Source: a virus. Taken from it: DNA of 44,486 nt. Numbering within the stretch: the stretch's first letter is position 1; every line of letters begins with the position of its first letter. Location of the stretch: the IMG/VR virus record IMGVR_UViG_3300045738_000405, positions 1 through 44,486 of that record, one strand, 5' to 3'. Positions 31,443 through 39,462 of the stretch are shown piece by piece. Under the pieces are notes generated by a model. It saw only the letters and a list, made by a program, of their open reading frames with translations. It made no database searches and was not told where the DNA came from. The position numbers were made by a program, and so were the translations under genes.

Positions 31443-31465
31443 TTTGTCTAAGGGTGTGGGTTATT
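31443..31465 (-). promoter_or_regulatory. Phage RNA polymerase promoter upstream of the mazG/nrd block
   Basis: Minus strand reads AATAACCCACACCCTTAGACA; the core TAACCCACACC is intact and the start is near 31448-31449. It overlaps the ligase stop and would drive the coiled-coil, mazG, DUF3310, glutaredoxin, thyX and nrd genes. Confidence 0.65.
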
Positions 31466-32105
31466 TGTCGAAGCGTTCACGCATGAAGCGTGGGTGTCGG
31501 AACTTGCCGTTCTTGGTAAGTCCCATACATTCAACTTCAATCATTTCAGGCAGTTTCAATGTGAAGGCACGACGTTGGGCGTCTGACATTCCAGACACAT
31601 TGCCTTTCGGTGTAATCAAAGCGCCTATTAAGCCTTTGTTCTTACCTTTGCCTTCTGTAGCACCTGTAACTGGTACGTCATGGTTTTCCTTCGGCTTCAC
31701 TTTGTAAGCCTTAGTGACACCTTTGTCGTCGTAGTACAGAACAAGCCCTTCGTCACCACGAGCTAAGGCTTCGCGCATGTACATTTCGATACGCTCTTTG
31801 GTAATGTCGAAGTTCTGCGATAGGAGTAAACGACGGTCAAGTGGGTCTAGTGAGTAGGCCGCTTCTACAGGAACGCTTGTGCCTTCATGTGTGCGTACTG
31901 CTGACACTGTGCTATCCCATGAGCCAGTGAAAATCTCAGCGTCTGTGATGTCTGGCGGGATGCGTTCTAAGTTGTACAGAGGCTTACCATTTCGAGACAC
32001 TGGGTTACCTTCGTCGTCACGTAACATACGGACACCGTCTAGCTTGCGTGTAACGATGCACAGGCCCTTGATTGTCTGACCTGTGTATAGAGTGGGTTTA
32101 ATCAT
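31461..32105 (-). CDS. Short ATP-dependent DNA ligase
   Basis: The 214-aa protein keeps ligase motif I, KLDGVR (adenylated Lys), at about residue 20, motif III ITDAEIFTG, motif IV DEGLVLY and motif V AYKVKP, then an OB-like end (MIEVECMGLTKNGKFRHPRF). It is much shorter than T7 ligase (359 aa) and has almost no N-terminal extension, so it is a minimal ligase that joins nicks during replication. Confidence 0.87.
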   Translation of the reverse strand: MIKPTLYTGQTIKGLCIVTRKLDGVRMLRDDEGNPVSRNGKPLYNLERIPPDITDAEIFTGSWDSTVSAVRTHEGTSVPVEAAYSLDPLDRRLLLSQNFDITKERIEMYMREALARGDEGLVLYYDDKGVTKAYKVKPKENHDVPVTGATEGKGKNKGLIGALITPKGNVSGMSDAQRRAFTLKLPEMIEVECMGLTKNGKFRHPRFMRERFDK

Positions 32106-32522
32106 TTAACGTCTACCTGATGAAAATGAGCGGGAAGGGGAAGACCTGTAGCTAGACTTGTAGCTAGACTTGTAGCTAGACGTCTTAACCTTTGGTGCTG
32201 TCTTAACCTTTGGTGTGGGCTTTGGCTTAACCTTTGGCTTAGGCTCTTGCACAACCTTGGTTACCTTTGTCACCTTCGTTACGTTGGTCACGTGCTGGAC
32301 AGGGCGTTGTCCGCCAGACTGCCCAGACATCATGTTAGTCAATGCGTGGCCTGCTAAAGCGCCTAACGCAAAGTCACCAACGTCGAAGCCGTCGCCACTA
32401 CCACCAGTCTGCACAGTGGCAGACTCAGTGTCAGAGTTAGGAAGGCTAGGGGTGTTGCTATCACAGCCTGATAAGGCCATAGAGAAGACGAACAAAAGGG
32501 CAATTAATACTGAATAAGACAT
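32106..32522 (-). CDS. Phage lipoprotein with repeat-rich tail, 138 aa
   Basis: The signal sequence MSYSVLIALLFVFSMALSGC ends in a good lipobox (Leu-Ser-Gly-Cys), so the mature protein should be lipid-anchored. Then follow a Ser/Thr/Asp-rich region, a Gly/Ala segment (FALGALAGHAL), VTNVTKVTKVTKVV, a Lys-Pro stretch and SSYKSSYKSSYRSS. ATG 32522 has AAAGGA 7 nt upstream; an earlier start at 32543 would spoil the signal peptide. Periplasmic phage lipoproteins sometimes block superinfection (T5 Llp is an example). Confidence 0.75.
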   Translation of the reverse strand: MSYSVLIALLFVFSMALSGCDSNTPSLPNSDTESATVQTGGSGDGFDVGDFALGALAGHALTNMMSGQSGGQRPVQHVTNVTKVTKVTKVVQEPKPKVKPKPTPKVKTAPKVKTSSYKSSYKSSYRSSPSRSFSSGRR

Positions 32523-32528
32523 AGTGTT

Positions 32529-32551
32529 TCCTTTGATTACCAAGTGAAGTT
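32529..32551. repeat. 23-bp direct repeat, copy 1
   Basis: Identical to 32664-32686. On the minus strand it spells the last codons of the oxygenase-like gene (NFT-W-stop) plus an AAAGGA ribosome-binding signal. The two copies bracket the microprotein gene. Confidence 0.9.
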
Positions 32552-32594
32552 GTAGTTACTTATGTTTACGTGTGAGGAAGGCTAGACGCTGCCG

Positions 32595-32657
32595 TCACAA
32601 GAGGATGGCGGGTACAACAATGAATACCAAAAGTGCGATTAATATCGGGTCAGGCAA
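32595..32657 (-). CDS. Hydrophobic microprotein, 20 aa
   Basis: TTG at 32657 has AAAGGAG five bases upstream and opens a frame coding MPDPILIALLVFIVVPAILL, then TGA. The product is a single membrane helix with almost no soluble part. TTG starts with strong signals are common in this phage, which supports it. It could act as a lysis-timing, membrane-depolarising or exclusion peptide. It is too short for a family match. Confidence 0.5.
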   Translation of the reverse strand: MPDPILIALLVFIVVPAILL

Positions 32658-32663
32658 GGCGTC

Positions 32664-32686
32664 TCCTTTGATTACCAAGTGAAGTT
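32664..32686. repeat. 23-bp direct repeat, copy 2
   Basis: Exact copy of 32529-32551. It covers the 3' end of the oxygenase-like gene and provides the ribosome-binding site for the microprotein; copy 1 does the same for the lipoprotein gene. Confidence 0.9.
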
Positions 32687-33295
32687 TTGAGCGTCTAAAT
32701 AGACTTGAGCGTGACGACGAACCTTGTTCATTACAGGGCGTTCACTATCGATTGATTTGTGCGTAAGACGAACGAACACACGCCATTGATTACAGTCGGC
32801 AGCTACACCACGATGCGGTGTTAGTTGGGTCATTGAGCACCACTGCTGCGGTGGTAGTTGGCATGTTTTTGCGCCATGGGCCATGACTGCAATATCCTTA
32901 TGTGACTTGATGTCAGAGTCATTCACACTAAGGGAATAGACAAAAAACTCGGTGGCAGGGCCGCTAGACAGCCACAGATACATAGGCTTAGCGTCTTCTT
33001 CGATTAGGTCGAAGCGCGTCTTGCCGTCAACACGAGGCACGTTATCTGTGTGCCAGTTTGGAATGCACGGATACTGACCTTCCATCAACATGTGAATCTT
33101 CACGTCAATCAGCCAGTCGTCCCATTCGCTGACGTTTATAGGACACGTCTTGTACAGAACTGTGAGCTGTGGAAGTAGAAGTAACGCTTCGTTCAGTGTC
33201 GCTCTGTGTAGCCCACAAGGTAGGCTCTGTAATAGTTTTTCTGAGAAGTGAATAGACGTGCGTGGGCCTACTAAGCATGGTGTGGTCAGTATCAT
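32672..33295 (-). CDS. Possible 2-oxoglutarate/Fe(II) oxygenase-like protein
   Basis: In the 207-aa protein, CIPNWHTDNVPRVDG offers a His-x-Asp metal pair. About 100 residues later, LTPHRGVAADCNQWRVFVRL offers the distal His and an Arg that could bind 2-oxoglutarate. The order and spacing fit the double-stranded beta-helix oxygenases. Phage members can modify bases or proteins. I rate this as a fold-level guess. It lies between the ligase/lipoprotein block and the DNA polymerase. Confidence 0.6.
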   Translation of the reverse strand: MILTTPCLVGPRTSIHFSEKLLQSLPCGLHRATLNEALLLLPQLTVLYKTCPINVSEWDDWLIDVKIHMLMEGQYPCIPNWHTDNVPRVDGKTRFDLIEEDAKPMYLWLSSGPATEFFVYSLSVNDSDIKSHKDIAVMAHGAKTCQLPPQQWCSMTQLTPHRGVAADCNQWRVFVRLTHKSIDSERPVMNKVRRHAQVYLDAQNFTW

Positions 33296-33320
33296 GGTGA
33301 TTACCTTTAGGTTTGTTTGG

Positions 33321-33632
33321 TTACTTGCGTTTACGTGGGGTAGGTAGTGAGTTCTCAGCTATCAATGAGAGAACTTCGGACACTTCAACGTCCATATAGA
33401 AAGCCATTTGGCGGACTGTTTTACCTGTTCGAATCCAATTGCGAAGACGTGCTATCTTCTCGTCTTCTTCAAGTTTCAATGGCGAGCAAGCTATGGCCTT
33501 TTCGTTGTCACGTTTCATAGCGACGAACTCAGGTTGCTTCTTGAACCATTGATATTTCAGGATTGCTTTTTCAATTACAGTGGCTAGTGTTTCTTCTGTG
33601 GTTACTTCGATGAAGAGTCCGATAGTTTTCAT
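33321..33632 (-). CDS. Hypothetical protein with helix-turn-helix-like C-terminus, 103 aa
   Basis: Residues 63-93 (IARLRNWIRTGKTVRQMAFY, MDVEVSEVLSLIAE) look like a helix-turn-helix; the tail is basic (PTPRKRK). The N-terminal half is an alpha/beta mix. It is the first gene behind the promoter at 33636-33658, just after the DNA polymerase. DNA binding is plausible but unproven. Confidence 0.65.
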   Translation of the reverse strand: MKTIGLFIEVTTEETLATVIEKAILKYQWFKKQPEFVAMKRDNEKAIACSPLKLEEDEKIARLRNWIRTGKTVRQMAFYMDVEVSEVLSLIAENSLPTPRKRK

Positions 33633-33635
33633 TTG

Positions 33636-33658
33636 GTTTACCTTTGGTGTGGTTTGAT
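33636..33658 (-). promoter_or_regulatory. Phage RNA polymerase promoter after the DNA polymerase gene
   Basis: Minus strand reads TCAAACCACACCAAAGGTAA, +1 near 33642. The CCACACCAAAGG core is the same as at 39669-39691. The AAAGG also serves as ribosome-binding site for the next gene, so part of the similarity could reflect that. Confidence 0.5.
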
Positions 33659-35688
33659 TAGTGAGTTGAACCCCAGTTAGGGCCTATCTTGAAGTCAGCG
33701 TCGAGAGCGCATGAGATACCGAAAGTGACACCCACTTCCTTAATAGCTGCTCGTGCTTCTCTACCGACAATTTCTGCTATCTCTGGCGTACGGCACGCTA
33801 TCTGGTATTCGTCGTGTACCCATGCACAGTAGGCATAGTCACCATCGAAGCCATGGCGAAGGCCAAGAGCCTCTAAGCGTCTGTCAATCAGAACGCCCCA
33901 TAACTTACAGATAAGCGCACCGTCTCCCTGTAGTCGGAAGTTGGTTGCAGAGTGAGCGGAACGGGTAGGAATAGTCCGACCGTCAAGGCCAGTTACGCCA
34001 CCATTAGCAGCGTGCAAGTCTTTGCATTCCTGTTGAAAGTCTTTGATTGCGGGTACAGCTTTAAGGAACGAAGCGCGAAGCTCAGCGCCTTTCAGCATGT
34101 GACATATCATCGGCACAGTAGGCACAATGCCTCGCTGCTGTAGACGTTTAACGATAACTTTGTGCTTGCCTTTGGCACGCCATGCGTCACGTTCAGCCTC
34201 TGTGTAGCCAACAGTCGCACCTAGTAACTCGTCGCCAGCGCCATACAAGAAGGCGTATATCCAGCGTTTACTAAGGTCACGTGCTAACTCATGGGCTGGG
34301 TTATGTTCGTCGCGTACAGTCCCTTGCGGAACCAGACTGAGAGCCAATGTGTTATGCCAGTGAATGTCACCGTTGATAACAGTCTCTGCGTACTTGCCAC
34401 CGTCATAAGGTGCCAATGCGTTACCTAAACAGCGAAGCTCTAAGCCTGCTGCGTCAGTTCCGAGTAGTACCCAGCCTTGAGGCACAGTGAATAGTTCACG
34501 ACAACGACGTCCATAAGAGCCTGCTGGGCCTTTAGGCACCTGAGCTACGTTAGGGTTACTGTGTGTCGCACGCCCTGTACCAGCGCCATTAGGATTGACA
34601 CGGCCATGTATGCCGCCATCTTCTTTAATAGCTTTAAGCCAAGCCTGTTTACCTTCTGCCAGCTGACCTATCATCTTCGCAATGTCGAAGTAATCTTTCA
34701 GGACGGCAGCTTCTGGATAGGGCATTGTCTCTAGGACTTCTGCGTCAATCTTAGGCTCACCATTAGCAGTGAATACCGTAGGCACCCAGCCGTACCATTG
34801 CTTGAAGCAGCGGACAGCATGAGCACGTGACGAAGGGTTATACTCAATGAGCTTTATCTTCGTGTACGGTGCGCCTTCTGTAATGTCGCCTCTTAGTCTG
34901 TCCTTGTAGTTAACGCTGCGTTTAGGTGTCGTGACACCATTTGCAACGTACCAGTGACCGAACGTAGAGATAACTTTATGCGTAGCGTCAGCGCGTTTAG
35001 CGCACAGCTCAGCGTACAGATTGACAGCACTTCGTCTGTCGAAGCGGAAGCCGTTACGTTCCATTTGTGCCATGAGCCAAGCTATGTCGTGCTCAAGGTC
35101 GATAGCCATGCTAGGGCCACCACGTGATAGGAGTAACTTCAAGAGCTTCAAAGTTACCGCTGTGTCTTGGTCGCAGTAGTCAGCCATTTCCTCGCTGTAA
35201 CCTACGGTCTTCCAAGTGTGCGGTGCGTTTGTCTCTGGGTTGATGTAATTAGCTGGCGAGAAGTCGCCTTTGTAATCGCCTAAGCGATAGCCCCACGCCT
35301 GTAAAGCATGAGAACCAGTGAGCTTGGGTGGTAGCTGATAGCGTTGACCTTTGTACGACATTGCGCGTGCTTTGGCTGCGTCGTTTTTAGCGAGGACAGG
35401 GAAAAGCAATCGTGACAGAACAAGAGTGTCCCGTACTTTACTCTTTGGTAAGAGAACGGCAGTAGGCGGGTACAACTTACACAGCGCGGGATAGTCAAAT
35501 GTACAACCATTGTGGAACCATACCTCGTCAAAAGTTGAAAGGTAGTGAACAATGTCCTTAACACTTCGAAAGCGACGGTTCTCACCATCGTCGTAATTAC
35601 GGACACTGCCACAGTAGAGGACAGACAGTTCATCTAGTAAGCCGTCTGTCTCTATATCAGCCACCGCACGTTTAATGTGAGTGGGCAT
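33658..35688 (-). CDS. Family A DNA polymerase with proofreading exonuclease (T7 gp5)
   Basis: The 676-aa replicase has exonuclease motifs VADIETDG (Asp11, Glu13), WFHNGCTFDYPAL and DYCDQDTAVTL. Polymerase motifs are LGTDAAGLELRCLG (motif A, about 407), KRWIYAFLYGAGDELLG (motif B) and WVHDEYQIAC (motif C, about 625). T7 gp5 is 704 aa. In T7 processivity comes from host thioredoxin; I did not verify the binding insert here. Confidence 0.96.
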   Translation of the reverse strand: MPTHIKRAVADIETDGLLDELSVLYCGSVRNYDDGENRRFRSVKDIVHYLSTFDEVWFHNGCTFDYPALCKLYPPTAVLLPKSKVRDTLVLSRLLFPVLAKNDAAKARAMSYKGQRYQLPPKLTGSHALQAWGYRLGDYKGDFSPANYINPETNAPHTWKTVGYSEEMADYCDQDTAVTLKLLKLLLSRGGPSMAIDLEHDIAWLMAQMERNGFRFDRRSAVNLYAELCAKRADATHKVISTFGHWYVANGVTTPKRSVNYKDRLRGDITEGAPYTKIKLIEYNPSSRAHAVRCFKQWYGWVPTVFTANGEPKIDAEVLETMPYPEAAVLKDYFDIAKMIGQLAEGKQAWLKAIKEDGGIHGRVNPNGAGTGRATHSNPNVAQVPKGPAGSYGRRCRELFTVPQGWVLLGTDAAGLELRCLGNALAPYDGGKYAETVINGDIHWHNTLALSLVPQGTVRDEHNPAHELARDLSKRWIYAFLYGAGDELLGATVGYTEAERDAWRAKGKHKVIVKRLQQRGIVPTVPMICHMLKGAELRASFLKAVPAIKDFQQECKDLHAANGGVTGLDGRTIPTRSAHSATNFRLQGDGALICKLWGVLIDRRLEALGLRHGFDGDYAYCAWVHDEYQIACRTPEIAEIVGREARAAIKEVGVTFGISCALDADFKIGPNWGSTH

Positions 35689-35689
35689 T

Positions 35690-35714
35690 TGTTTACCTTT
35701 GGATTGGGTTAAAT
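35690..35714 (-). promoter_or_regulatory. Probable phage promoter for the DNA polymerase gene
   Basis: Minus strand reads TTTAACCCAATCCAAAGGTA, +1 near 35697. It keeps TAACCCA and CCAAAGG in register with the other sites but differs in the middle (AT for CA). It overlaps the primase-helicase 3' end. Confidence 0.5.
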
Positions 35715-37388
35715 TGAGAAGTTCTCTGCGTAGGATTGACCACCACCGTCAGAGTCGGGAGGCAGGCACTCAGACCAGTCGTTACGCTCGCTGTCGTAGT
35801 ACGCATAGAACGTACAGGCTTCACCGAACTCACGGTCAAACAGCATTTTTACCTTCGCTGTATTCCGTTCGATTGGGTCATCTGAGTCGCGGTTTCGAGA
35901 TATACCCCAGCCGTAATGCGCCCACTTTTCCATAGCTCGTGAGCCTGTGAATTGTGAGGACAAAACGTCACCGCCTTGGTCGTGAGGTCGACCAGCTTTA
36001 GGTGGGTTAACGTGAGAGAACATGAAGAAAGTAATCTGTAATTCCATGGCGAGGCTTGCGGCCTTACTCATAAAACTATTCAGAACGTCGTTAGCAGCGG
36101 ACGAATCGTGCTCAGCTACTATGGCTGTCAGAGGGTCTATGATAAATAACCATATTCCTTGAGCCGCCCAGTAGCGCACGATGTTCAGAATCTCGTCAGC
36201 GTCTCGTACGCCTCTGGACGAATAGAACTCAATCTTATCGTCGAGTCCTTCCATGGCGGCACGTGCTTCTTCTTGAGTGTAACCAGCTATCTCAGGCGGC
36301 TTAGTAAACTGCTTGTTTGCATATTTACCAGCGATTTTCTTGAGGGTCTTAACTGGGTTTTCTTCAAGAGAGAATGTACCGACACGCTCACCATGAACGT
36401 CTGTGAGGTGCTTGATTAACTGGTGTTGAAATTCTGTCTTACCTATCTTTGGTGCCGCACCGATGATGTGTATCTCAGCGCGTCGTATGCCGTAAGTAGC
36501 TGTAGTCGCAGATTGCCAAGGTAATGAAAGTCCTAACTCTGGCGGCTTCAAGGCAAGCTCAATGATGTCAGAGACTTTCACTATGCTTGTGGGCTTGTAT
36601 GCCTCAGCGTTCCATACAGACTTCACCACGGCCTGTCCTTCGCCATTCATAAGACATTCGTTAGCATCTTTAAGGGGAAGACTGGCGCGTGTTATGCGGC
36701 CTATAGGGAGGATAGGGAAGCACTCTTTGACAGCGTTCTCACCCGCTTCGTCCATATCGAACATGAGGATGATTTCATCAAACTTCTTTAAGAACTCGAT
36801 GTTAGCTAAGAGACATTTCTTTGCAGACTGAACGCCATTAGGAAGGGACACTACAGGGTACTTACAATCGGTCAGCTCAGCGTAAGACAGCATGTCTATT
36901 TCGCCTTCGGTGATGACTAACTTGCGACCACCTTGACGCCACTTGTGCATTCCGATTAATGGCTTGGACTTGATGGAACCTAGAGTAAAGAACTCTTTAT
37001 CTTTGTTTCTAGTTTTCTGTGCGACAAGCGTTCCATCGTAGGCATATATATTACAGATATGCACTGGCTTTCCGAATGTGTCACAGCCAAGTCCATACGA
37101 GAAAAAGCCGCACGTCTTACTGGATATTCGACGAGCTTTAAGTCCGTTGGCCGTAGTGAAGTGAAGTGGGGTGAATGCAACAGGCGCTCGATTGCCTCCT
37201 GTAGAACCTCCTCCTTCTGAATCATTAGGCTCATGCTTACCACACGCATAGCAGTGGCCGTGTCCGTCTGCGTAGATAACAAGGTTATTTCCTGAGTTAT
37301 CGTTGCCTTGAGCGCGGCAATCTTCACACGGGACTCGGTCAACAACTTCGCTACTTCCTTCTTCGTCATCGTATTGTTCATTAGACAT
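35709..37388 (-). CDS. Primase-helicase (T7 gp4)
   Basis: The 559-aa protein has an N-terminal zinc ribbon (Cys21, Cys24, Cys46, Cys49) for primase recognition, a TOPRIM domain (KLVITEGEIDMLSYAEL; EIILMFDMDEAGENA), then a RecA-like helicase with Walker A GAAPKIGKTE near residue 310, Walker B WLFIIDPLTAI, and FSHVNPP. It unwinds DNA and makes primers at the fork. Confidence 0.96.
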   Translation of the reverse strand: MSNEQYDDEEGSSEVVDRVPCEDCRAQGNDNSGNNLVIYADGHGHCYACGKHEPNDSEGGGSTGGNRAPVAFTPLHFTTANGLKARRISSKTCGFFSYGLGCDTFGKPVHICNIYAYDGTLVAQKTRNKDKEFFTLGSIKSKPLIGMHKWRQGGRKLVITEGEIDMLSYAELTDCKYPVVSLPNGVQSAKKCLLANIEFLKKFDEIILMFDMDEAGENAVKECFPILPIGRITRASLPLKDANECLMNGEGQAVVKSVWNAEAYKPTSIVKVSDIIELALKPPELGLSLPWQSATTATYGIRRAEIHIIGAAPKIGKTEFQHQLIKHLTDVHGERVGTFSLEENPVKTLKKIAGKYANKQFTKPPEIAGYTQEEARAAMEGLDDKIEFYSSRGVRDADEILNIVRYWAAQGIWLFIIDPLTAIVAEHDSSAANDVLNSFMSKAASLAMELQITFFMFSHVNPPKAGRPHDQGGDVLSSQFTGSRAMEKWAHYGWGISRNRDSDDPIERNTAKVKMLFDREFGEACTFYAYYDSERNDWSECLPPDSDGGGQSYAENFSI

Positions 37389-37396
37389 AGTCCCCC

Positions 37397-37678
37397 TTAG
37401 AAGCCAATATGCTCTTGGTTGGCTACGCTCATGTACGAAGGAATCTCACTTGTGAATAGTCGGACAAGGTCTGCCTTCTGGACTTCAATGATGTGGTCTA
37501 ACTTGTCCTTGTCGAGTAGAGTTAGAGAACCTTCGGCTGGTACGACTTCGCGTGCTGTTAGAATGTCAGCATGGTTTGAAGGTGCGGTTAACAAAACTGT
37601 TGTTACTATGAGTTCACCTTTGTTCAAATAAGTACGACGGTAGCCTAGTGAAGTTACGAAGTGAGGGAATTTTTTCAT
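37397..37678 (-). CDS. Hypothetical protein, 93 aa
   Basis: VTTVLLTAPSNHADILTARE, then GSLTLLDKDKLDHIIEVQKA and DLVRLFTSEIP suggest a small alpha/beta protein. No family is recognised. It overlaps the gene upstream by 4 bp and precedes the primase-helicase by 8 bp. Confidence 0.68.
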   Translation of the reverse strand: MKKFPHFVTSLGYRRTYLNKGELIVTTVLLTAPSNHADILTAREVVPAEGSLTLLDKDKLDHIIEVQKADLVRLFTSEIPSYMSVANQEHIGF

Positions 37679-38004
37679 TTGCGTGGGCCTTCTTTAATGT
37701 TTAGTAGAGATAGCTTCGAGGTGAACTGGATGCCTGTTGTCGCTAGGCCATGGGCAGGCGCTCGGCCTAACTCATTGATGAATTGCTTACGCAATAGCTC
37801 GCGTCGTCCGTCCCAATCAGGAACATAAGTGGCAAAGCGAGGCGCTGTGTCATAACGCTTAACCGCTTTCATACGGTGTTCAGTGTTACGCAGCTTGTGA
37901 ATGACAGCCGCTAGGCGTGTGATGCCATAGAAGCGGATAGCTTCAATCGAATTGATTGAGCCGTGTCGTTCAATGTGTTTGATTACTTGGTCACGTTGGG
38001 TCAT
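37675..38004 (-). CDS. Small helix-turn-helix protein, 109 aa
   Basis: Residues 1-50 read as a winged helix (VIKHIERHGSINSIEAIRFY, GITRLAAVIHKLRNTEHRM), a common phage DNA-binding module. The C-terminal half is basic and has no assigned fold. It lies between the amidase-like gene and the primase-helicase. A regulatory or replication-accessory role is possible. Confidence 0.7.
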   Translation of the reverse strand: MTQRDQVIKHIERHGSINSIEAIRFYGITRLAAVIHKLRNTEHRMKAVKRYDTAPRFATYVPDWDGRRELLRKQFINELGRAPAHGLATTGIQFTSKLSLLNIKEGPRK

Positions 38005-38014
38005 GTGTGATTCC

Positions 38015-38353
38015 TTAGTGAAAGAGTTCTAATGGTTGTGCGTCTAGGTAACGGTCTTGAAGGACAGATAGGACGCCATTGAGAGAGGTTTCTTGGGCTG
38101 GTGTAATGTCACCTTTGGTGTGGCCCATTAGCTCGATAAAGACAGCGGTTTTGTTGTAACGCTTGTCTACTAAGCCGTGGACGTCGTCGGGACGTGCTTT
38201 CGTAACGTCTCCGTTTTGTTCGATAACATAGTGAGAACCTATGTCTGGCAGACCTTCGTTGCGATACATGCAGGACAAATCCCAAAGCGTTGAATCGCTT
38301 GGAATGCCAGACATAAACACAACGAGGTCGCGTGTGTGTTTACGCTTCATCAT
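38015..38353 (-). CDS. T7 lysozyme (gp3.5)-like protein without amidase active site
   Basis: The 112-aa protein aligns with the core of T7 gp3.5: LWDLSCMYRNEGLPDIGSHY to IRQWHKEQGWLDVGYHF, then VIEQNGDVTKARP and ITPAQETSLNGVLSVLQDRY to FTPAQMQSLRSLLVTLLAKY. By eye, zinc ligand His17 is replaced by Phe/Met (FMSGIP), catalytic Tyr46 by Ser40, and the protein ends before the segment with His122, Lys128 and Cys130. It should not cut peptidoglycan. T7 gp3.5 also binds and restrains the phage RNA polymerase, and that role may remain. Confidence 0.8.
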   Translation of the reverse strand: MMKRKHTRDLVVFMSGIPSDSTLWDLSCMYRNEGLPDIGSHYVIEQNGDVTKARPDDVHGLVDKRYNKTAVFIELMGHTKGDITPAQETSLNGVLSVLQDRYLDAQPLELFH

Positions 38354-38775
38354 TGTTTCTTTGGTTTCTCCTTTTTCTTTTTGAGTGAGGTTTCTTGCGT
38401 GTACGGAAGGATTTTGAATGCGATAGACTCGCGGCCTTTCGGCACGATGAACTTAGTTAGGACTATTCGATAAACGTAGCGGTCGTCGAAGCCGTAGCGT
38501 TTACATAGGCAGTCCAAGAATGGTTTAACAGCGTTATCAAGGTCAGCGCCTCGTGTGCTGTAGTAGACGACCATACGTAATTCAAGTAGGCCGTCTGGTA
38601 TCTCGATGTCAGGAAGTACCCGTAATAGGTGGCTTTCATACTTCTGGTACTCTTTTGACTTCACTTTGACGCCTAAGAAAGCTTTGTTGGCACTCAGAGG
38701 TTTAAGCCCTGAGTGCGTCCAATTAGAAGTCGAGATTATCGAAGCCGTCGTCTGCACCACCTTGACGAGACTCAT
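38350..38775 (-). CDS. RusA-like Holliday junction endonuclease, in the gp3 position
   Basis: LKPLSANKAFLGVKVKSKEY, GLLELRMVVYYSTRGADLDN and AVKPFLDCLCKRYGFDDRYV carry the RusA fold pattern, with acidic residues of the DxDN..K..lD motif. RusA resolves branched DNA; in T7 the unrelated gp3 does this before packaging. The C-terminus is Lys-rich. The start is unclear: ATG 38775 has GGAAGG very close, ATG 38808 has none. The gene overlaps the SSB 3' end. Confidence 0.85.
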   Translation of the reverse strand: MSLVKVVQTTASIISTSNWTHSGLKPLSANKAFLGVKVKSKEYQKYESHLLRVLPDIEIPDGLLELRMVVYYSTRGADLDNAVKPFLDCLCKRYGFDDRYVYRIVLTKFIVPKGRESIAFKILPYTQETSLKKKKEKPKKQ

Positions 38776-39427
38776 TGCCTTCCGTGCTGTTTGGCACGTC
38801 GTTGTCATCTACTGGGTACTGGTCGTAAGCAAAGCCTTCTTCTTCTTCAAAGCCCATATCATCGGCTGACACATTACCGCCACCTTGACGCGCTTCGATT
38901 ACTTGAACTGCTTTGATGCTTAGCTTCACGCCAACACGTAGGCTTTTCTTCTGAGCACGACCACGGCCTTCAACTACAGGCATGGCCCATGGGCGCATTT
39001 CTGAGCTGACACGGACAATGGAACCGTTGCCGATTTTAGGCAAAGATGACGCAGGGATAGCTTTACGGGCAGCGTCAAAGAATGCGATTTTGTTAATCCA
39101 TGTTTCGCCTGTCTTCTTGTTCTTACCATCTTTGTTCAACTTACAGCGGAAGCAGATAACGCCTTCACCGTCTTCAAAGTAAGGTGGTTCGTCTGCGTAA
39201 ACTTCCACGACGTCTGCCTCTGCGTTTTCCTTCCAGTAAGCAAGGTTAGCTTCAATAGCATCGTCAATACGCTTGATTAGTTCAGCGGCATCGCCAGCGT
39301 CTGTAATGACATCGACTTTGTATGTAGCGTCACCAAACTTGGTGTCAGCTTCGTTTAGCCATGGGTAATTCGCAGTGCCTTTCGGGGTTGTTACGATTTG
39401 GTTCTTAGAGCCTTTCTGTTTAGCCAT
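38723..39427 (-). CDS. Single-stranded DNA-binding protein (T7 gp2.5)
   Basis: The 234-aa protein has an OB-fold core (TANYPWLNEADTKFGDATYK; VRVSSEMRPWAMP; GVKLSIKAVQVIEA) and a strongly acidic tail ending DDGFDNLDF with a terminal Phe, as in gp2.5, where the tail contacts polymerase and helicase. It is the first replication gene downstream of the early terminator. Confidence 0.9.
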   Translation of the reverse strand: MAKQKGSKNQIVTTPKGTANYPWLNEADTKFGDATYKVDVITDAGDAAELIKRIDDAIEANLAYWKENAEADVVEVYADEPPYFEDGEGVICFRCKLNKDGKNKKTGETWINKIAFFDAARKAIPASSLPKIGNGSIVRVSSEMRPWAMPVVEGRGRAQKKSLRVGVKLSIKAVQVIEARQGGGNVSADDMGFEEEEGFAYDQYPVDDNDVPNSTEGNESRQGGADDGFDNLDF

Positions 39428-39462
39428 ATTGATTTGGTTTCCTTCTGGTTAGGTTTAAAACG

